Positions 7,137 through 17,166 of a DNA stretch of 64,000 nucleotides are shown here, in pieces. Location of the stretch: the NCBI RefSeq assembly GCF_046602855.1, contig NZ_JBKINJ010000003.1:1-64000 (forward strand), given 5' to 3'. The DNA comes from Gracilimonas sp046602855 (GTDB taxonomy: Bacteria; Bacteroidota; Rhodothermia; Balneolales; Balneolaceae). Numbering within the stretch: position 1 is the first letter of the stretch; each line of letters begins with the position of its first letter. The position numbers and the translations under genes were made by a program. The notes under the pieces were generated by a model. It saw only the letters and a program-made list of their open reading frames with translations, was not told the DNA's origin and ran no database searches.

Positions 7137-10100
7137 TTGCCAGTAACTAAGACATTAACAGTCACAAAAGACTTTGACAGCATTGGGGTATCCCTTGCTT
7201 CCGCTGAAACGATATTATCTCGTTCTCACGGTGAAGTCTTGACTCCTGAGACAATAAACTATAGAACCTTTAAACCCGAAATGGATGGTCTTTTCTGTGA
7301 AAAGATCTTCGGCCCGGTTAAAGATTATGAATGCCATTGCGGTAAATACAAGCGTATACGTTATAAAGGTATCATCTGCGACCGTTGCGGTGTGGAAGTT
7401 ACCCGGAAAGCAGTACGCCGTGAACGAATGGGGCATATTACCCTGACCGTTCCTGTAGTACATATTTGGTACTTCAAATCACTTCCAAATAAGATCGCAT
7501 ATCTTATTGGAACCTCTTCTAAGAATCTGGATAAGATCGTCTATTATGAGACATTTGTGATCATTAATCCAGGTGTTGCGCGTGACCTTGGTTACGCACA
7601 GGGTGATATGATCTCTGAAGAAGAGAAGTGGGATATTTTAGAACAACTACCCGAAGAAAATCAGGAATTGGACGATGACGATGACGATAAGTTCATCGTA
7701 AAGGAAGGAGCAGATGCTTTACAAGCCCTCCTTGCCGACCTTGACCTTGACGAACTTGCTTATCAGTTGCGCTATGAAGTGAAGAATGAAACTTCACAGA
7801 TGCGTAAAAAGAAAAAGCTAAAACGTCTTCAGGTAATTGAATCCTTCCGTGCTGCAAATAAGCATACTGAGAATCGTCCTGAGTGGATGGTACAAGGCGT
7901 GATCCCGGTTATTCCTCCGGAACTTCGTCCATTGGTACCTCTTGAAGGAGGTAGATTTGCAACATCCGACCTTAACGACCTTTATCGTCGTGTGATCATC
8001 CGTAACAATCGTCTGAAACGATTGATCGATATCAAAGCTCCTGATGTGATTCTCCGTAACGAGAAACGCATGCTGCAGGAAGCGGTTGATTCACTATATG
8101 ACAATTCAAGAAAATCAAACGCCGTACGGAATAACAACCGTCCGCTTAAGTCACTTTCAGATATGCTGAAAGGTAAGAGTGGACGTTTCCGTCAAAACCT
8201 TCTTGGTAAGCGTGTTGATTATTCCGGCCGTTCTGTAATTGTGGTTGGACCTGAGCTGAAAATGCACGAATGTGGACTACCAAAAGAAATGGCGGTCGAG
8301 CTCTACAAACCTTTCATCATACGCCGACTCATTGAGCGCGGATATGTGAAAACGGTTAAGAGCGCCAAAAAAGTAGTTGACCGACGTGATGCCGTTGTTT
8401 GGGAAGTGCTCGAAAACGTTATTGACGGACACCCTGTACTTCTTAACCGTGCTCCAACATTGCACAGGTTAGGTATTCAGGCATTCCAGCCAGTACTGAT
8501 CGAGGAAAAAGCTATAAGATTACACCCGCTCGCTTGTACAGCATTCAACGCTGACTTTGATGGTGATCAGATGGCTGTTCACCTTCCATTGAGTCACGAT
8601 GCTGTTATTGAAGCATCTGTATTGATGTTAGGTTCACATAATATCTTAGCACCCGCTAACGGTGGGCCTATAGCCGTGCCTTCTCAGGATATGATCCTGG
8701 GTTTGTATTATCTGACTAAGCCTGATGATGGCAGCTTAGGTGAAGGCAAGACGTTTTCATCACCTGCAGAAGTCTTGGTAGCATTTGATCAGGGTAAACT
8801 TGATACCCATGCTAAGATCAATGTTCGAATTCCCGTAATAAACGAGGAAGGCGAAAAAACGTATGAAGTAATTAAGACTTCAACCGGGCGCGTGATCTTT
8901 AACGAGATCGTACCGGACGAGATCCCGTTCATCAATAAGACCCTTGGTAAAAAAGAGCTGAGAAATCTGATCGGCGAGATCCATGATGTAGTAGGAACTG
9001 CAAAGACCTCTAACTTCCTTGATGACATGAAGAAGTTAGGTTACGAAGAGGCCACAATTGGTGGGCTTTCTTTCAGTCTTGACGATATCATCATTCCGGA
9101 TGCTAAAGAAGAACTCATTACTAAAGCCAAGAACGAGGTATCAGACGTTCAGGGCCGATACGAAATGGGTTTCATCACTGATAATGAACGATATAATCAG
9201 GTAATTGATAAGTGGACAAGTACCACGAACCGCGTGTCTGAAACGCTATTTAAGGCACTTCAAAACGACCGGAATGGGTTCAATCCAGTTTATATGATGG
9301 CTGATTCCGGCGCTCGTGGATCTAAAGAGCAGATTCGTCAGCTTGGCGGTATGCGTGGTCTGATGGCTAAGCCTCAGAAGAGTTCCATGCAGCAGGGTAA
9401 TGAGGTTATTGAGAACCCGATCCTCTCTTCTTTCAAAGAGGGTTTGACAGTTCTTGAATACTTTATCTCTACTCACGGGGCTCGTAAAGGTTTGGCTGAT
9501 ACAGCTCTGAAAACAGCTGATGCCGGTTATCTGACGCGACGACTCGTTGATGTGTCTCAAGACGTTATCATTAACGAAAATGACTGTGGTACACTCCGTG
9601 GAATTAAAATGACGGCTCTGAAAGACAATGAGGATATCATTGAAAGTTTGGAAGACCGTATTCTTGGACGTGTGTCACTGCACGATATTTATGATCCGAT
9701 ATCTGATGAACTGATCTGTGAATCAAATCAGGTGATCGACGAAACAGTTGCTGGCAAGATAGCTGAGACCTCTATTGAAGATGTCGAGATCCGTTCAGTA
9801 CTTACATGCGAAACTCCTCGCGGAGTGTGTGCTAAGTGTTACGGACGTGACCTTGCCCGAGGAACTATGGTTGAAAAAGGTGAAGCGGTGGGTGTTATCG
9901 CTGCTCAATCAATTGGTGAGCCTGGTACACAGCTTACACTTAGAACCTTCCATGTTGGTGGTACAGCATCTCGTTTAGAGGCTGAATCACAGCACAAAAC
10001 TAAATTTGAAGGTAAAGTTGAATTTGAGAACGTACGCGTTGTTGTTTACAACGATGGAGAGGAAGATCACAATGTAGTTCTTTCACGTGCGGGTGAGATC

Positions 10101-11453
10101 AAGATCATTAATGATGAAGGCACCACCCTCATTACGTATAACGTTCCTTATGGTTCTGAAATGTTGGTTGAAGATGGTGATATGGTTCCAAAAGGAGCAG
10201 TGCTCTGTAAGTGGGATCCATATAATGCTCTGATCTTCTCAGAAATTGACGGTACCATCGAGTATAAGGATATCATTGATGGAGTAACTTCATCTGATGA
10301 TACTGATGCTCAAACCGGTCACCGTGAAAAAGTTATTACAGATTCTAAAGACCGATCACTGGTTCCAACCATTATGATTAAGGGAAGTAATGATCGTGTT
10401 CGCGAGACTACACTTCCTGTAGATACACACATTGTGGTTGATGACGGTGAGAAAGTAGAAGCCGGACAGGTTATCGCTAAGATACCTCGTGTAGCTTCCA
10501 AGTCTAAGGATATTACCGCGGGTCTTCCACGTATTACTGAGCTGTTTGAAGCTCGCTCCCCAAGTGAACCTGCCGTTGTTACTGAAATTGACGGTATTGT
10601 CGAAATGGGTGGTCGTAAACGTGGTTCCCAGGAAGTATTCGTTAAGTCTAAGGATGGCACGGATGAGAAGAAGTATTTGATCTCGTTAAGTAAGCATATC
10701 CTGGTTCAATCCAACGATTTTGTGAAAGCAGGTCAACCGCTATCTGACGGTACTATTCCGGCTCAGGATATTTTGAATATCCTCGGACCTTATGCAGTAC
10801 AGTCATATCTCGTGAATGAAATTCAGGAGGTTTACCGACTACAGGGTGTGAAGATCAATGATAAGCACATTGAGACTATTGTTCGCACCATGATGCAGAA
10901 GGTAGAGATCACCGATCCGGGCGACACTATGTTCCTCGAAGGTGATAAAGTTGACCGTTTTGAAGTTAACGAGCGTAATGACGAATTGATCGGTAAGTTT
11001 GTGGTTACAAACGAAGGTGGTTCTGATCTTAAGAAGGGTACCATCCTTGATCGGCGTCAGGTTCGTGATCACAATAATGAGTTGATCAAAGACGGTAAAG
11101 AAGAGCTCGAAACCCGTGAAGCAGAGCCGGCAATTTCAAAGCCAATTCTGTTGGGTATCACAAGAGCTGCCCTTTCTACCGATAGCTGGTTATCAGCTGC
11201 TTCATTCCAGGAAACGACCAAGGTACTGACTCAGGCTTCTATTGAAGCTAAGAAAGACTTCCTCCGCGGACTCAAAGAGAATGTGGTGGTTGGACATAAA
11301 GTACCTGCCGGAACCGGACTTCGCGACTACGAAGATATCGTGGTTGGTTCGAAGAAAGATATGGAAGAAGGAGACGAGGAGATCGCCAAGGTATTTGAAG
11401 AACTTGGTGGCAGTGAAAACGGTGAAAGCGAAACCGCTGAAGCCGAAGACTAA
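7137..11453 (+). CDS. rpoC: DNA-directed RNA polymerase subunit beta'
   Basis: The largest polymerase subunit, 1438 residues, carries the catalytic Mg ions. The N-terminal zinc-binding clamp is at about 65-85 (CHCGKYKRIRYKG, then CDRCGVEV). The catalytic loop NADFDGDQMAVH is near residue 471. The second zinc site, CETPRGVCAKCYGRDLARG, is near residue 890. A run of six Asp (about 178-183) falls in a variable part of the clamp. The C-terminus ends in an acidic tail. Start is TTG with a good Shine-Dalgarno site; a strong terminator follows the stop. Confidence 0.98.
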   Translation: MPVTKTLTVTKDFDSIGVSLASAETILSRSHGEVLTPETINYRTFKPEMDGLFCEKIFGPVKDYECHCGKYKRIRYKGIICDRCGVEVTRKAVRRERMGHITLTVPVVHIWYFKSLPNKIAYLIGTSSKNLDKIVYYETFVIINPGVARDLGYAQGDMISEEEKWDILEQLPEENQELDDDDDDKFIVKEGADALQALLADLDLDELAYQLRYEVKNETSQMRKKKKLKRLQVIESFRAANKHTENRPEWMVQGVIPVIPPELRPLVPLEGGRFATSDLNDLYRRVIIRNNRLKRLIDIKAPDVILRNEKRMLQEAVDSLYDNSRKSNAVRNNNRPLKSLSDMLKGKSGRFRQNLLGKRVDYSGRSVIVVGPELKMHECGLPKEMAVELYKPFIIRRLIERGYVKTVKSAKKVVDRRDAVVWEVLENVIDGHPVLLNRAPTLHRLGIQAFQPVLIEEKAIRLHPLACTAFNADFDGDQMAVHLPLSHDAVIEASVLMLGSHNILAPANGGPIAVPSQDMILGLYYLTKPDDGSLGEGKTFSSPAEVLVAFDQGKLDTHAKINVRIPVINEEGEKTYEVIKTSTGRVIFNEIVPDEIPFINKTLGKKELRNLIGEIHDVVGTAKTSNFLDDMKKLGYEEATIGGLSFSLDDIIIPDAKEELITKAKNEVSDVQGRYEMGFITDNERYNQVIDKWTSTTNRVSETLFKALQNDRNGFNPVYMMADSGARGSKEQIRQLGGMRGLMAKPQKSSMQQGNEVIENPILSSFKEGLTVLEYFISTHGARKGLADTALKTADAGYLTRRLVDVSQDVIINENDCGTLRGIKMTALKDNEDIIESLEDRILGRVSLHDIYDPISDELICESNQVIDETVAGKIAETSIEDVEIRSVLTCETPRGVCAKCYGRDLARGTMVEKGEAVGVIAAQSIGEPGTQLTLRTFHVGGTASRLEAESQHKTKFEGKVEFENVRVVVYNDGEEDHNVVLSRAGEIKIINDEGTTLITYNVPYGSEMLVEDGDMVPKGAVLCKWDPYNALIFSEIDGTIEYKDIIDGVTSSDDTDAQTGHREKVITDSKDRSLVPTIMIKGSNDRVRETTLPVDTHIVVDDGEKVEAGQVIAKIPRVASKSKDITAGLPRITELFEARSPSEPAVVTEIDGIVEMGGRKRGSQEVFVKSKDGTDEKKYLISLSKHILVQSNDFVKAGQPLSDGTIPAQDILNILGPYAVQSYLVNEIQEVYRLQGVKINDKHIETIVRTMMQKVEITDPGDTMFLEGDKVDRFEVNERNDELIGKFVVTNEGGSDLKKGTILDRRQVRDHNNELIKDGKEELETREAEPAISKPILLGITRAALSTDSWLSAASFQETTKVLTQASIEAKKDFLRGLKENVVVGHKVPAGTGLRDYEDIVVGSKKDMEEGDEEIAKVFEELGGSENGESETAEAED

Positions 11454-11483
11454 CCTCCCGTTAGCTTTCTAACAGACAATTTG

Positions 11484-11517
11484 AAGCCCCGTTCATTAAG
11501 TTGATCGGGGCTTTTTT
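11484..11517 (+). terminator. Intrinsic terminator of the rpoBC operon
   Basis: AAGCCCCG (11484-11491) pairs with CGGGGCTT (11506-11513), followed directly by a T-run. It lies 30 bases after the rpoC stop. Confidence 0.93.
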
Positions 11518-11572
11518 GTTGGGGTACATTTCTTATGTGATTATAGATTGAATTATATACATTTAACCTCTG

Positions 11573-11594
11573 TTCGAACCTCTAAGTTCGGAAT
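11573..11594. repeat. Short hairpin repeat, left copy
   Basis: A 22-base segment beginning TTCGAACCTC and ending GTTCGGAAT contains the self-pairing halves CGAAC and GTTCG. A second copy at 12740-12761 matches at 20 of 22 positions in the same orientation. The two copies bracket the beta-propeller lipoprotein gene. Confidence 0.7.
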
Positions 11595-11684
11595 GCTTTG
11601 GAGGGTGACCTGGTACGCAGAGCTAAAGTACTTTAAAGGGCTACTAATTCTAATTACTAAACTTGAATTGCAAAAGGATTAATA

Positions 11685-12728
11685 ATGATAATTACTTCGA
11701 AAAGCCTATTCTTGAGTATTAGTATTACAGTAATAATTCTGGGAATAACTGCGTGTACAACCTCTACAAAAGAAAAAAATCACTTCCAGCGAACTATTGA
11801 TTATCAATCGGTTAAAACGAGCAGAGCTGTTTTAGCGAAAACAGTAAGAAATCCCAAAGTAGTACGGATCATTGATGATAAGATCGTTATTGGAGAAGTT
11901 GGGGGGAGTCCATCCATACACATGTTTCAAATCAAAGAAGATGGAGGGGTTGAATACCTGAAGGGAATTGGCCGTGAAGGTAGGGGACCGGGAGAATATG
12001 AAAGATTAATGGAAATTATTGATTCGGACTCACTATTCTATGTGTATGATGGAAATCAATTCTCTTTAACCGCATATAATACCAATGGTGAACTACGGGA
12101 TCATAAAAGAAGAGAACTTACCACAAGGGGTCTTCCAAACTCTATGTTTATGTTGAAGGATGGGAGTATAGTAGCTGCAGGTGTTTTTCTGAATGAAAGA
12201 ATTCAGGTGTTTGATGAGACCGGGTCAATCAAGACCAGTTTGGGTGACTATATTGTTTTTGATAAAAACTTTACACCAAGAGATAACGGTATTGCTTGGT
12301 TATCTCATGCAGCGATGAATCTTGGTCAGAACTATATTTGTCTGTTTGCAGAGAATGCAGACTTCATCGAAAAGTATGACATGGAAGGCACCTTACTTAA
12401 GAGAGTTCAAGGAGAGAAATACCCTCTTCCAAGTATGATTCTTGAAGATAACTGGCCAGTTGATAACAATGGTATTGTAGGATATACCGATGTGGTTAGT
12501 AATGATCATCACTTGTATGCAAGTTATTCAGGAATACCTCGCTCTGAAGATTCCTCCAATCCTTTTGAAACCGATCTGATTCAAGAGTTTGATTGGAATC
12601 TAAATCTGGAGCATGGATATAAACTCGATCATAAACCCACTGAATTTGTGGTTGGCAATAATGACGTGATTTATACACTTAACGAATCAAATGGAGGGTA
12701 TGAAATCAGGTTGGGACATCTAAAGTAA
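11685..12728 (+). CDS. 6-bladed beta-propeller lipoprotein
   Basis: This 347-residue protein has a lipoprotein signal: hydrophobic residues 7-22 followed by lipobox GITAC (Cys about 24). The mature part resembles 6-bladed beta-propeller proteins common in Bacteroidota-type genomes. Features include GIGREGRGPGEYERL (about 87-101) and repeated hydrophobic strands with YDMEGTLL and FDWNLNLE. Such propellers are usually envelope-anchored; no ligand can be assigned. It stands alone, after the rpoBC terminator, with AAAGGA upstream of the ATG. Short hairpin repeats flank it. Family call is moderate, function unknown. Confidence 0.7.
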   Translation: MIITSKSLFLSISITVIILGITACTTSTKEKNHFQRTIDYQSVKTSRAVLAKTVRNPKVVRIIDDKIVIGEVGGSPSIHMFQIKEDGGVEYLKGIGREGRGPGEYERLMEIIDSDSLFYVYDGNQFSLTAYNTNGELRDHKRRELTTRGLPNSMFMLKDGSIVAAGVFLNERIQVFDETGSIKTSLGDYIVFDKNFTPRDNGIAWLSHAAMNLGQNYICLFAENADFIEKYDMEGTLLKRVQGEKYPLPSMILEDNWPVDNNGIVGYTDVVSNDHHLYASYSGIPRSEDSSNPFETDLIQEFDWNLNLEHGYKLDHKPTEFVVGNNDVIYTLNESNGGYEIRLGHLK

Positions 12729-12739
12729 GTAATGCTCGA

Positions 12740-12761
12740 TTCGAACCTCCAGGTTCGGAAT
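12740..12761. repeat. Short hairpin repeat, right copy
   Basis: This is the second copy of the 22-base element at 11573-11594. It differs at two positions, and one of them (A to G) lengthens the stem to CGAACCT/AGGTTCG. It starts 12 bases after the lipoprotein stop codon. Confidence 0.7.
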
Positions 12762-12828
12762 ACTAAATTGGATATCATGACCCAAATGGAAAAGATTTGT
12801 CCGGAATAATTGCCTTAATTCAATTTAA

Positions 12829-12858
12829 AAAGCCATCCCGTTCTCTCTGGATGGCTTT
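12829..12858 (-). terminator. Terminator between converging genes (stem AAAGCCATCC)
   Basis: AAAGCCATCC (12829-12838) pairs with GGATGGCTTT (12849-12858). Read on the minus strand the stem is followed by a short T-run, suiting the doxX gene. On the plus strand the run is only three T, so it may also stop the lipoprotein transcript weakly. A near-identical stem occurs at 17420-17449. Confidence 0.8.
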
Positions 12859-12930
12859 GTGTATTAGAGCGGTATGAATAGATATTATAGTGGTTAGATC
12901 ACACTCTAAATACCTTTCAACTAGATTTAA

Positions 12931-13326
12931 TTAATCCTCCGGTGTTTTACCAAGCATACCTTCAAGTGAGTATCCGCCTGATCCCATTATTGCAATAGCT
13001 AAGCTGGTGAGCAAAAGCATGATATCAATGCGCATTCCACTGAAACCACCATCACCGCCAAGTTTCACAGTAAGTATTGCTACCACCATTATAAAGGCCA
13101 GCAGAAGTGAAGGGAGTTCGACCTTATAGCCAACTAAGACCATAATTCCACCAATAAATTCTACCAGTGCAACTACCCAGGCCATAAATCCGGCTAATGG
13201 AATGCCAACATTGCCAAAAAATGCCTGTACGTTCTCAATTCCTGTTAGTTTCCCCCATCCTGCAACAATGAAAATTATGCCTACACCGAGACGAAGCAGT
13301 AATAACGCAAAATTTTTATTCTTCAT
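12931..13326 (-). CDS. DoxX family membrane protein
   Basis: The 131-residue protein is almost wholly hydrophobic with about four membrane spans. It begins MKNKNFALLLLRLGVGIIFI, then VAGWGKLTGIENVQAFFGNVGIP, the typical DoxX N-terminal pattern. It continues with LAGFMAWVVALVEFIGGI. DoxX proteins are inner-membrane proteins of mostly unknown role; some associate with redox or thiol functions. A good Shine-Dalgarno site (GGAGG) lies just before the ATG. It is monocistronic, ending at the shared terminator. Family call is firm, role is not. Confidence 0.87.
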   Translation of the reverse strand: MKNKNFALLLLRLGVGIIFIVAGWGKLTGIENVQAFFGNVGIPLAGFMAWVVALVEFIGGIMVLVGYKVELPSLLLAFIMVVAILTVKLGGDGGFSGMRIDIMLLLTSLAIAIMGSGGYSLEGMLGKTPED

Positions 13327-13962
13327 AAATCCTCCAATTAGAGTTTAAGTGTAACATTAATCTATCCTAAATGAGTTAAATTTCAAAGAAACGTTATGAA
13401 AATGCATATAAAAAGTGCTTACAAGCAAATTAGGCAATATATGCTACCCTTATTTTTTAATATTCAATGAGATTCTATCTGACAAGTTATAAGTGAGATT
13501 TTAAATAGAATTTGCATAGAAACATATATATGTAATTATGCATTAGCGTAATTAAAAATATATTTCAAACCATAACCTGCTATGATGGTTTATGATGCAA
13601 TCTAATTATCAAATTAAAAATATTTTACAGTTTTGTAATGAAAGACGCTTATGGTGAGAACCCTGTTATTTACGTTTTTCAGTTTTGCAGAAGGGCGATT
13701 ACATTAGAGGCCAGAGGTTAAACCCGATGCCTCAATTATTTTGATATCATTGAATAGTAGTGAAGGATGATAATGAGACTTTTCCATAAGTTATTCGAGA
13801 GGTTTATTATCAGGCTTGCTTGTTTTAAATATTTAACCTTTTATTAGGATTGATTTAAAAATCAAATTGGTATGAGATTATCTGGCAGTTTCTCTCACCA
13901 CGTATCGCGGACATTGTAAAGCTTGAACATCAATTTTTAAAATTTCAAAATAACAGGGTATT
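13327..13962. other. AT-rich divergent intergenic region
   Basis: This 636-base gap separates doxX (minus) from the BNR propeller gene (plus). It is very AT-rich. I see one weak hairpin (AAACCAT/ATGGTTT, about 13567-13593), the inverted pair TTGATTT/AAATCAA near 13850-13867, and a 27-codon ORF at 13638-13721 with no ribosome site. No RNA gene, clear promoter or pseudogene was recognised. It probably holds promoters for both flanking genes. Confidence 0.5.
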
Positions 13963-16900
13963 ATGGTCACCATATACATGTTTAAAGACAGCATACAAAA
14001 TAGAGAACCAAGTAGATACCGGTTTTTGTCTGCTGCCTGTCTAGCAGTTCTGTTCTTCATTGCAAGTTTGCAGCCGGAGAAGGTCCAGGCTCAAAAAGAG
14101 ACAGATAACTATCATTACGCCACAAAAACCTACCAGGCTATGGAGTGGCGCAATATCGGCCCTTTCCGAGGCGGACGAGTTACGGCGGTATCCGGTGTGA
14201 TAGGGAATTCGGATACCTATTATATGGGAGCTACGGGTGGCGGTGTATGGAAAACCACTGATGGTGGTGAAATATGGAATAATATCTCAGATGGGTTTTT
14301 TAATACTGGTTCGGTAGGGGCTATCGGTGTTTCCACATCCGATCCTAATGTTGTATACGTCGGCATGGGCGAGTCGCCTGTACGCGGTGTAACGACCTCA
14401 CATGGTGATGGGGTATATAAGTCAACAGACGCCGGTAAGACGTGGACGCACATTGGGCTTGATAACACACGGCAGATCTCACGGGTACAAGTACATCCTA
14501 GTAATTCCGATCTGGTGTACGTAGCTGCACAGGGCAGTCCCTATGGGGCCAATGAAGAGAGAGGTATCTATCGCTCCGACGACGGTGGCGATAATTGGGA
14601 GCTGGTGCTTCATATTGATGAGGACACCGGTGCCAGTGACATGAGCATCGACATGACCAACCCGCGTGTAATCTATGCAGCCTTTTGGGATCACCGACGC
14701 TTTCCGTGGAAGATTCGGAGCGGAGGGCCTGGCAGCAGCATCTGGAAGACCACCGACGGAGGTGACAATTGGGAAAAATTGACTGAAGGTCTTCCAGACC
14801 TTATGGGTAAGATCGGTATAGATGTATCGCGCGCTAACAATGAGCGTGTATATGCAATTGTAGAAGCCAAAGGTAAGAAAGGAGGACTCTATCGCTCAGA
14901 CGATGCGGGTAAATCCTGGAAGCTGATCAATGATGATCGCATCATTCGTGCACGGGCATGGTATTATATGCACATCAAAGCCGACCCACAAGATGAGAAT
15001 ACCGTTTATATCATGAATGCTCCATTTATGAAATCCACCAATGGCGGGGAGACCCTCACAGAAATTGAAGTTCCACACGGCGACAACCACGATCTTTGGA
15101 TCAATCCGGAGAATAACAACATAATGATCAACTCAAACGATGGAGGCGCGAACGTCTCCTACAACGGCGGAAAGTCGTGGTCTACCCAGCGAAACCAACC
15201 CACAGCCCAATTTTACCGGGTGAATACAGACAACCGATTCCCATATTATGTATACGGTGGACAGCAGGACAACAGTACAGTGGCTATAGCTAGTCGAACC
15301 TCTGACGGCGGTATTGGCTGGAAGGACTGGTATGCAACGGCCGGATGTGAAAACGCGTACCTGGCATTTGATCCTGACGATCCAAAGCTTGTCTATGGTG
15401 GATGTTATCAGGGTATAATAAACGAGTATAACCATGAAACAGAGAAAGACAAGCTGGTTATGGCTGTTCCTTACTTGGGTCTTGGGACCAATCCTGAAGA
15501 TCATAAATATCGCTTTAACTGGAATGCCCCTATCGTAGCATCCCCGCAAGATCCATCCGTTATCTATCACGCTGGTAATCATGTGCTGAAGACAGAAGAT
15601 CGCGGTAACAGTTGGGAAGAAATCAGTCCGGACTTAACTAAAAATGATCCTGCAAAACTTAAAGCAGGTGGTGGACCGATTACCAACGAAGCTGCCGGTG
15701 GTGAGATCTACCATACGATCATGTACCTCATGCCATCAACCCACGACAAGGGTACCCTTTGGGTTGGGACCGATGACGGACTTGTACATATTACACGTGA
15801 TGAAGGGAAAAATTGGCAGGAGGTTACTCCAAACGGCATTGAAGATGCAATGATCAACTCTATTGAAGTCTCACCGCATGACCCTGCTGTTGCCTATGTG
15901 GTAGCCACCCGTTATAAATTCAATGATTTTACCCCGTATATCTATAGAACCACAGATTATGGAAAGAGTTGGGACCGTATCGTAGATGGGATCGATGAAG
16001 AGGCCTGGGTGAGAGTGGTACGCGAAGATAAACAGAAAAAAGACCTGCTTTACGCCGGTACAGAACTTGGGATGTATATCTCATTCAATGGCGGTGGCGA
16101 CTGGCAGCCATTCCAGAATAATCTGCCTATCGTACCTATCACTGACCTCCAGATTCGGAATAACGATCTGGTGGCTGCAACACAGGGGCGTGGTTTCTGG
16201 ATCCTTGACGACCTGAGTCCGATGCAGCAGATCAAAGCAGAGGTGGCTAAGGCTGAACATTATCTTTTTAAACCTGGGACCACATATCAGGTAGGTGGCA
16301 GTGAGGGTGGCGATCTTAACCAGGGGAAAAACCCACCGAATGGTTCTCTGATCTATTACACTTTCATGGAAGAGCCGGATACTTCGGAAGTAGAAGTGAA
16401 GCTAGATATCTTGAATAGCGAAAATGAGATTATCAGAACCTATGCTCTCGGCAACGAAGAAAAATACGATCAACAAAATGAATCGGAGGCGTCTTGGGAA
16501 GGCTTGCCCATTAAGCAGGGCATGAACAGGCTTGTATGGGATTACAGTACTGCTGAGATGACCACGGTGCCAGGCTACTTTGTTTTTGGAAATACAGCGG
16601 GCTACCGCGTGAAGCCCGGTAGGTATACAGTTCGACTCACAGTAGATGGACAGATTTCGGAACAATCCTTTGAAGTTAAAGCCGACCCTCGTGTGGAAGT
16701 GACAGAAGGCTATGATGAACAGCAACGTTTGCTCAGTGAAATTTTCCATGCTACAGATGAGATACATATATCGGTCAACGAAATGATATCTGTCCGGGAT
16801 CAGATCAACCGCCTCATCAAGGCCACAAAAGAACATCCTAAGGGTGAAGATGTGGCTAAAAACGGTGAAGCCGTTAATGAGAAAGTAACCAAGTGGATCG

Positions 16901-17166
16901 AAAGTGTGGTTCAGCCTAAACAAGAGACCTTTCAGGATGTGATCAACTTCCCAAATAAGCTGAACGCTCAGTTTCTTTATCTTTACAATAGCATCAACGG
17001 CACTGTACCGCCGGTGACAGAAGGTGCGAAACAGCGGTTTGGTTATCTGCAGCTGGTATGGAGGGAGCGGAAGTATGCTATGCAGACAATTCTCTCTGAA
17101 GATGTAGCCGGTTTCAATGCCTTTTTTAAAGAAAATGATATTCCTGCAGTAATTATCGGGGAATAG
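13963..17166 (+). CDS. Large secreted BNR/sortilin-like beta-propeller protein
   Basis: The 1067-residue protein has an N-terminal signal with a long n-region: hydrophobic core at about 25-37, then QPEKVQAQ with probable cleavage after AQA-like residues. The bulk (about 60-760) is built of BNR/Asp-box repeats: KTTDGGEIWN, KSTDAGKTWT, RSDDGGDNWE, KTTDGGDNWE, RSDDAGKSWK, KTEDRGNSWE, RTTDYGKSWD and others. This resembles VPS10/sortilin or glycosidase-type propellers. The C-terminal 300 residues hold beta-rich and helical parts. Such proteins are common in this lineage, often annotated as glycosyl hydrolases without proof; I see no basis for a substrate. ATG at 13978 is an alternative start. Confidence 0.78.
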   Translation: MVTIYMFKDSIQNREPSRYRFLSAACLAVLFFIASLQPEKVQAQKETDNYHYATKTYQAMEWRNIGPFRGGRVTAVSGVIGNSDTYYMGATGGGVWKTTDGGEIWNNISDGFFNTGSVGAIGVSTSDPNVVYVGMGESPVRGVTTSHGDGVYKSTDAGKTWTHIGLDNTRQISRVQVHPSNSDLVYVAAQGSPYGANEERGIYRSDDGGDNWELVLHIDEDTGASDMSIDMTNPRVIYAAFWDHRRFPWKIRSGGPGSSIWKTTDGGDNWEKLTEGLPDLMGKIGIDVSRANNERVYAIVEAKGKKGGLYRSDDAGKSWKLINDDRIIRARAWYYMHIKADPQDENTVYIMNAPFMKSTNGGETLTEIEVPHGDNHDLWINPENNNIMINSNDGGANVSYNGGKSWSTQRNQPTAQFYRVNTDNRFPYYVYGGQQDNSTVAIASRTSDGGIGWKDWYATAGCENAYLAFDPDDPKLVYGGCYQGIINEYNHETEKDKLVMAVPYLGLGTNPEDHKYRFNWNAPIVASPQDPSVIYHAGNHVLKTEDRGNSWEEISPDLTKNDPAKLKAGGGPITNEAAGGEIYHTIMYLMPSTHDKGTLWVGTDDGLVHITRDEGKNWQEVTPNGIEDAMINSIEVSPHDPAVAYVVATRYKFNDFTPYIYRTTDYGKSWDRIVDGIDEEAWVRVVREDKQKKDLLYAGTELGMYISFNGGGDWQPFQNNLPIVPITDLQIRNNDLVAATQGRGFWILDDLSPMQQIKAEVAKAEHYLFKPGTTYQVGGSEGGDLNQGKNPPNGSLIYYTFMEEPDTSEVEVKLDILNSENEIIRTYALGNEEKYDQQNESEASWEGLPIKQGMNRLVWDYSTAEMTTVPGYFVFGNTAGYRVKPGRYTVRLTVDGQISEQSFEVKADPRVEVTEGYDEQQRLLSEIFHATDEIHISVNEMISVRDQINRLIKATKEHPKGEDVAKNGEAVNEKVTKWIESVVQPKQETFQDVINFPNKLNAQFLYLYNSINGTVPPVTEGAKQRFGYLQLVWRERKYAMQTILSEDVAGFNAFFKENDIPAVIIGE

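Noticed and set aside
13638..13721. 27-codon ORF in the gap before the BNR gene
   Set aside because: No ribosome site, AT-rich context, no recognisable sequence.
16402..16923. 173-codon open frame antisense to the BNR gene
   Set aside because: Shadow of the real frame; no ribosome site or family features.
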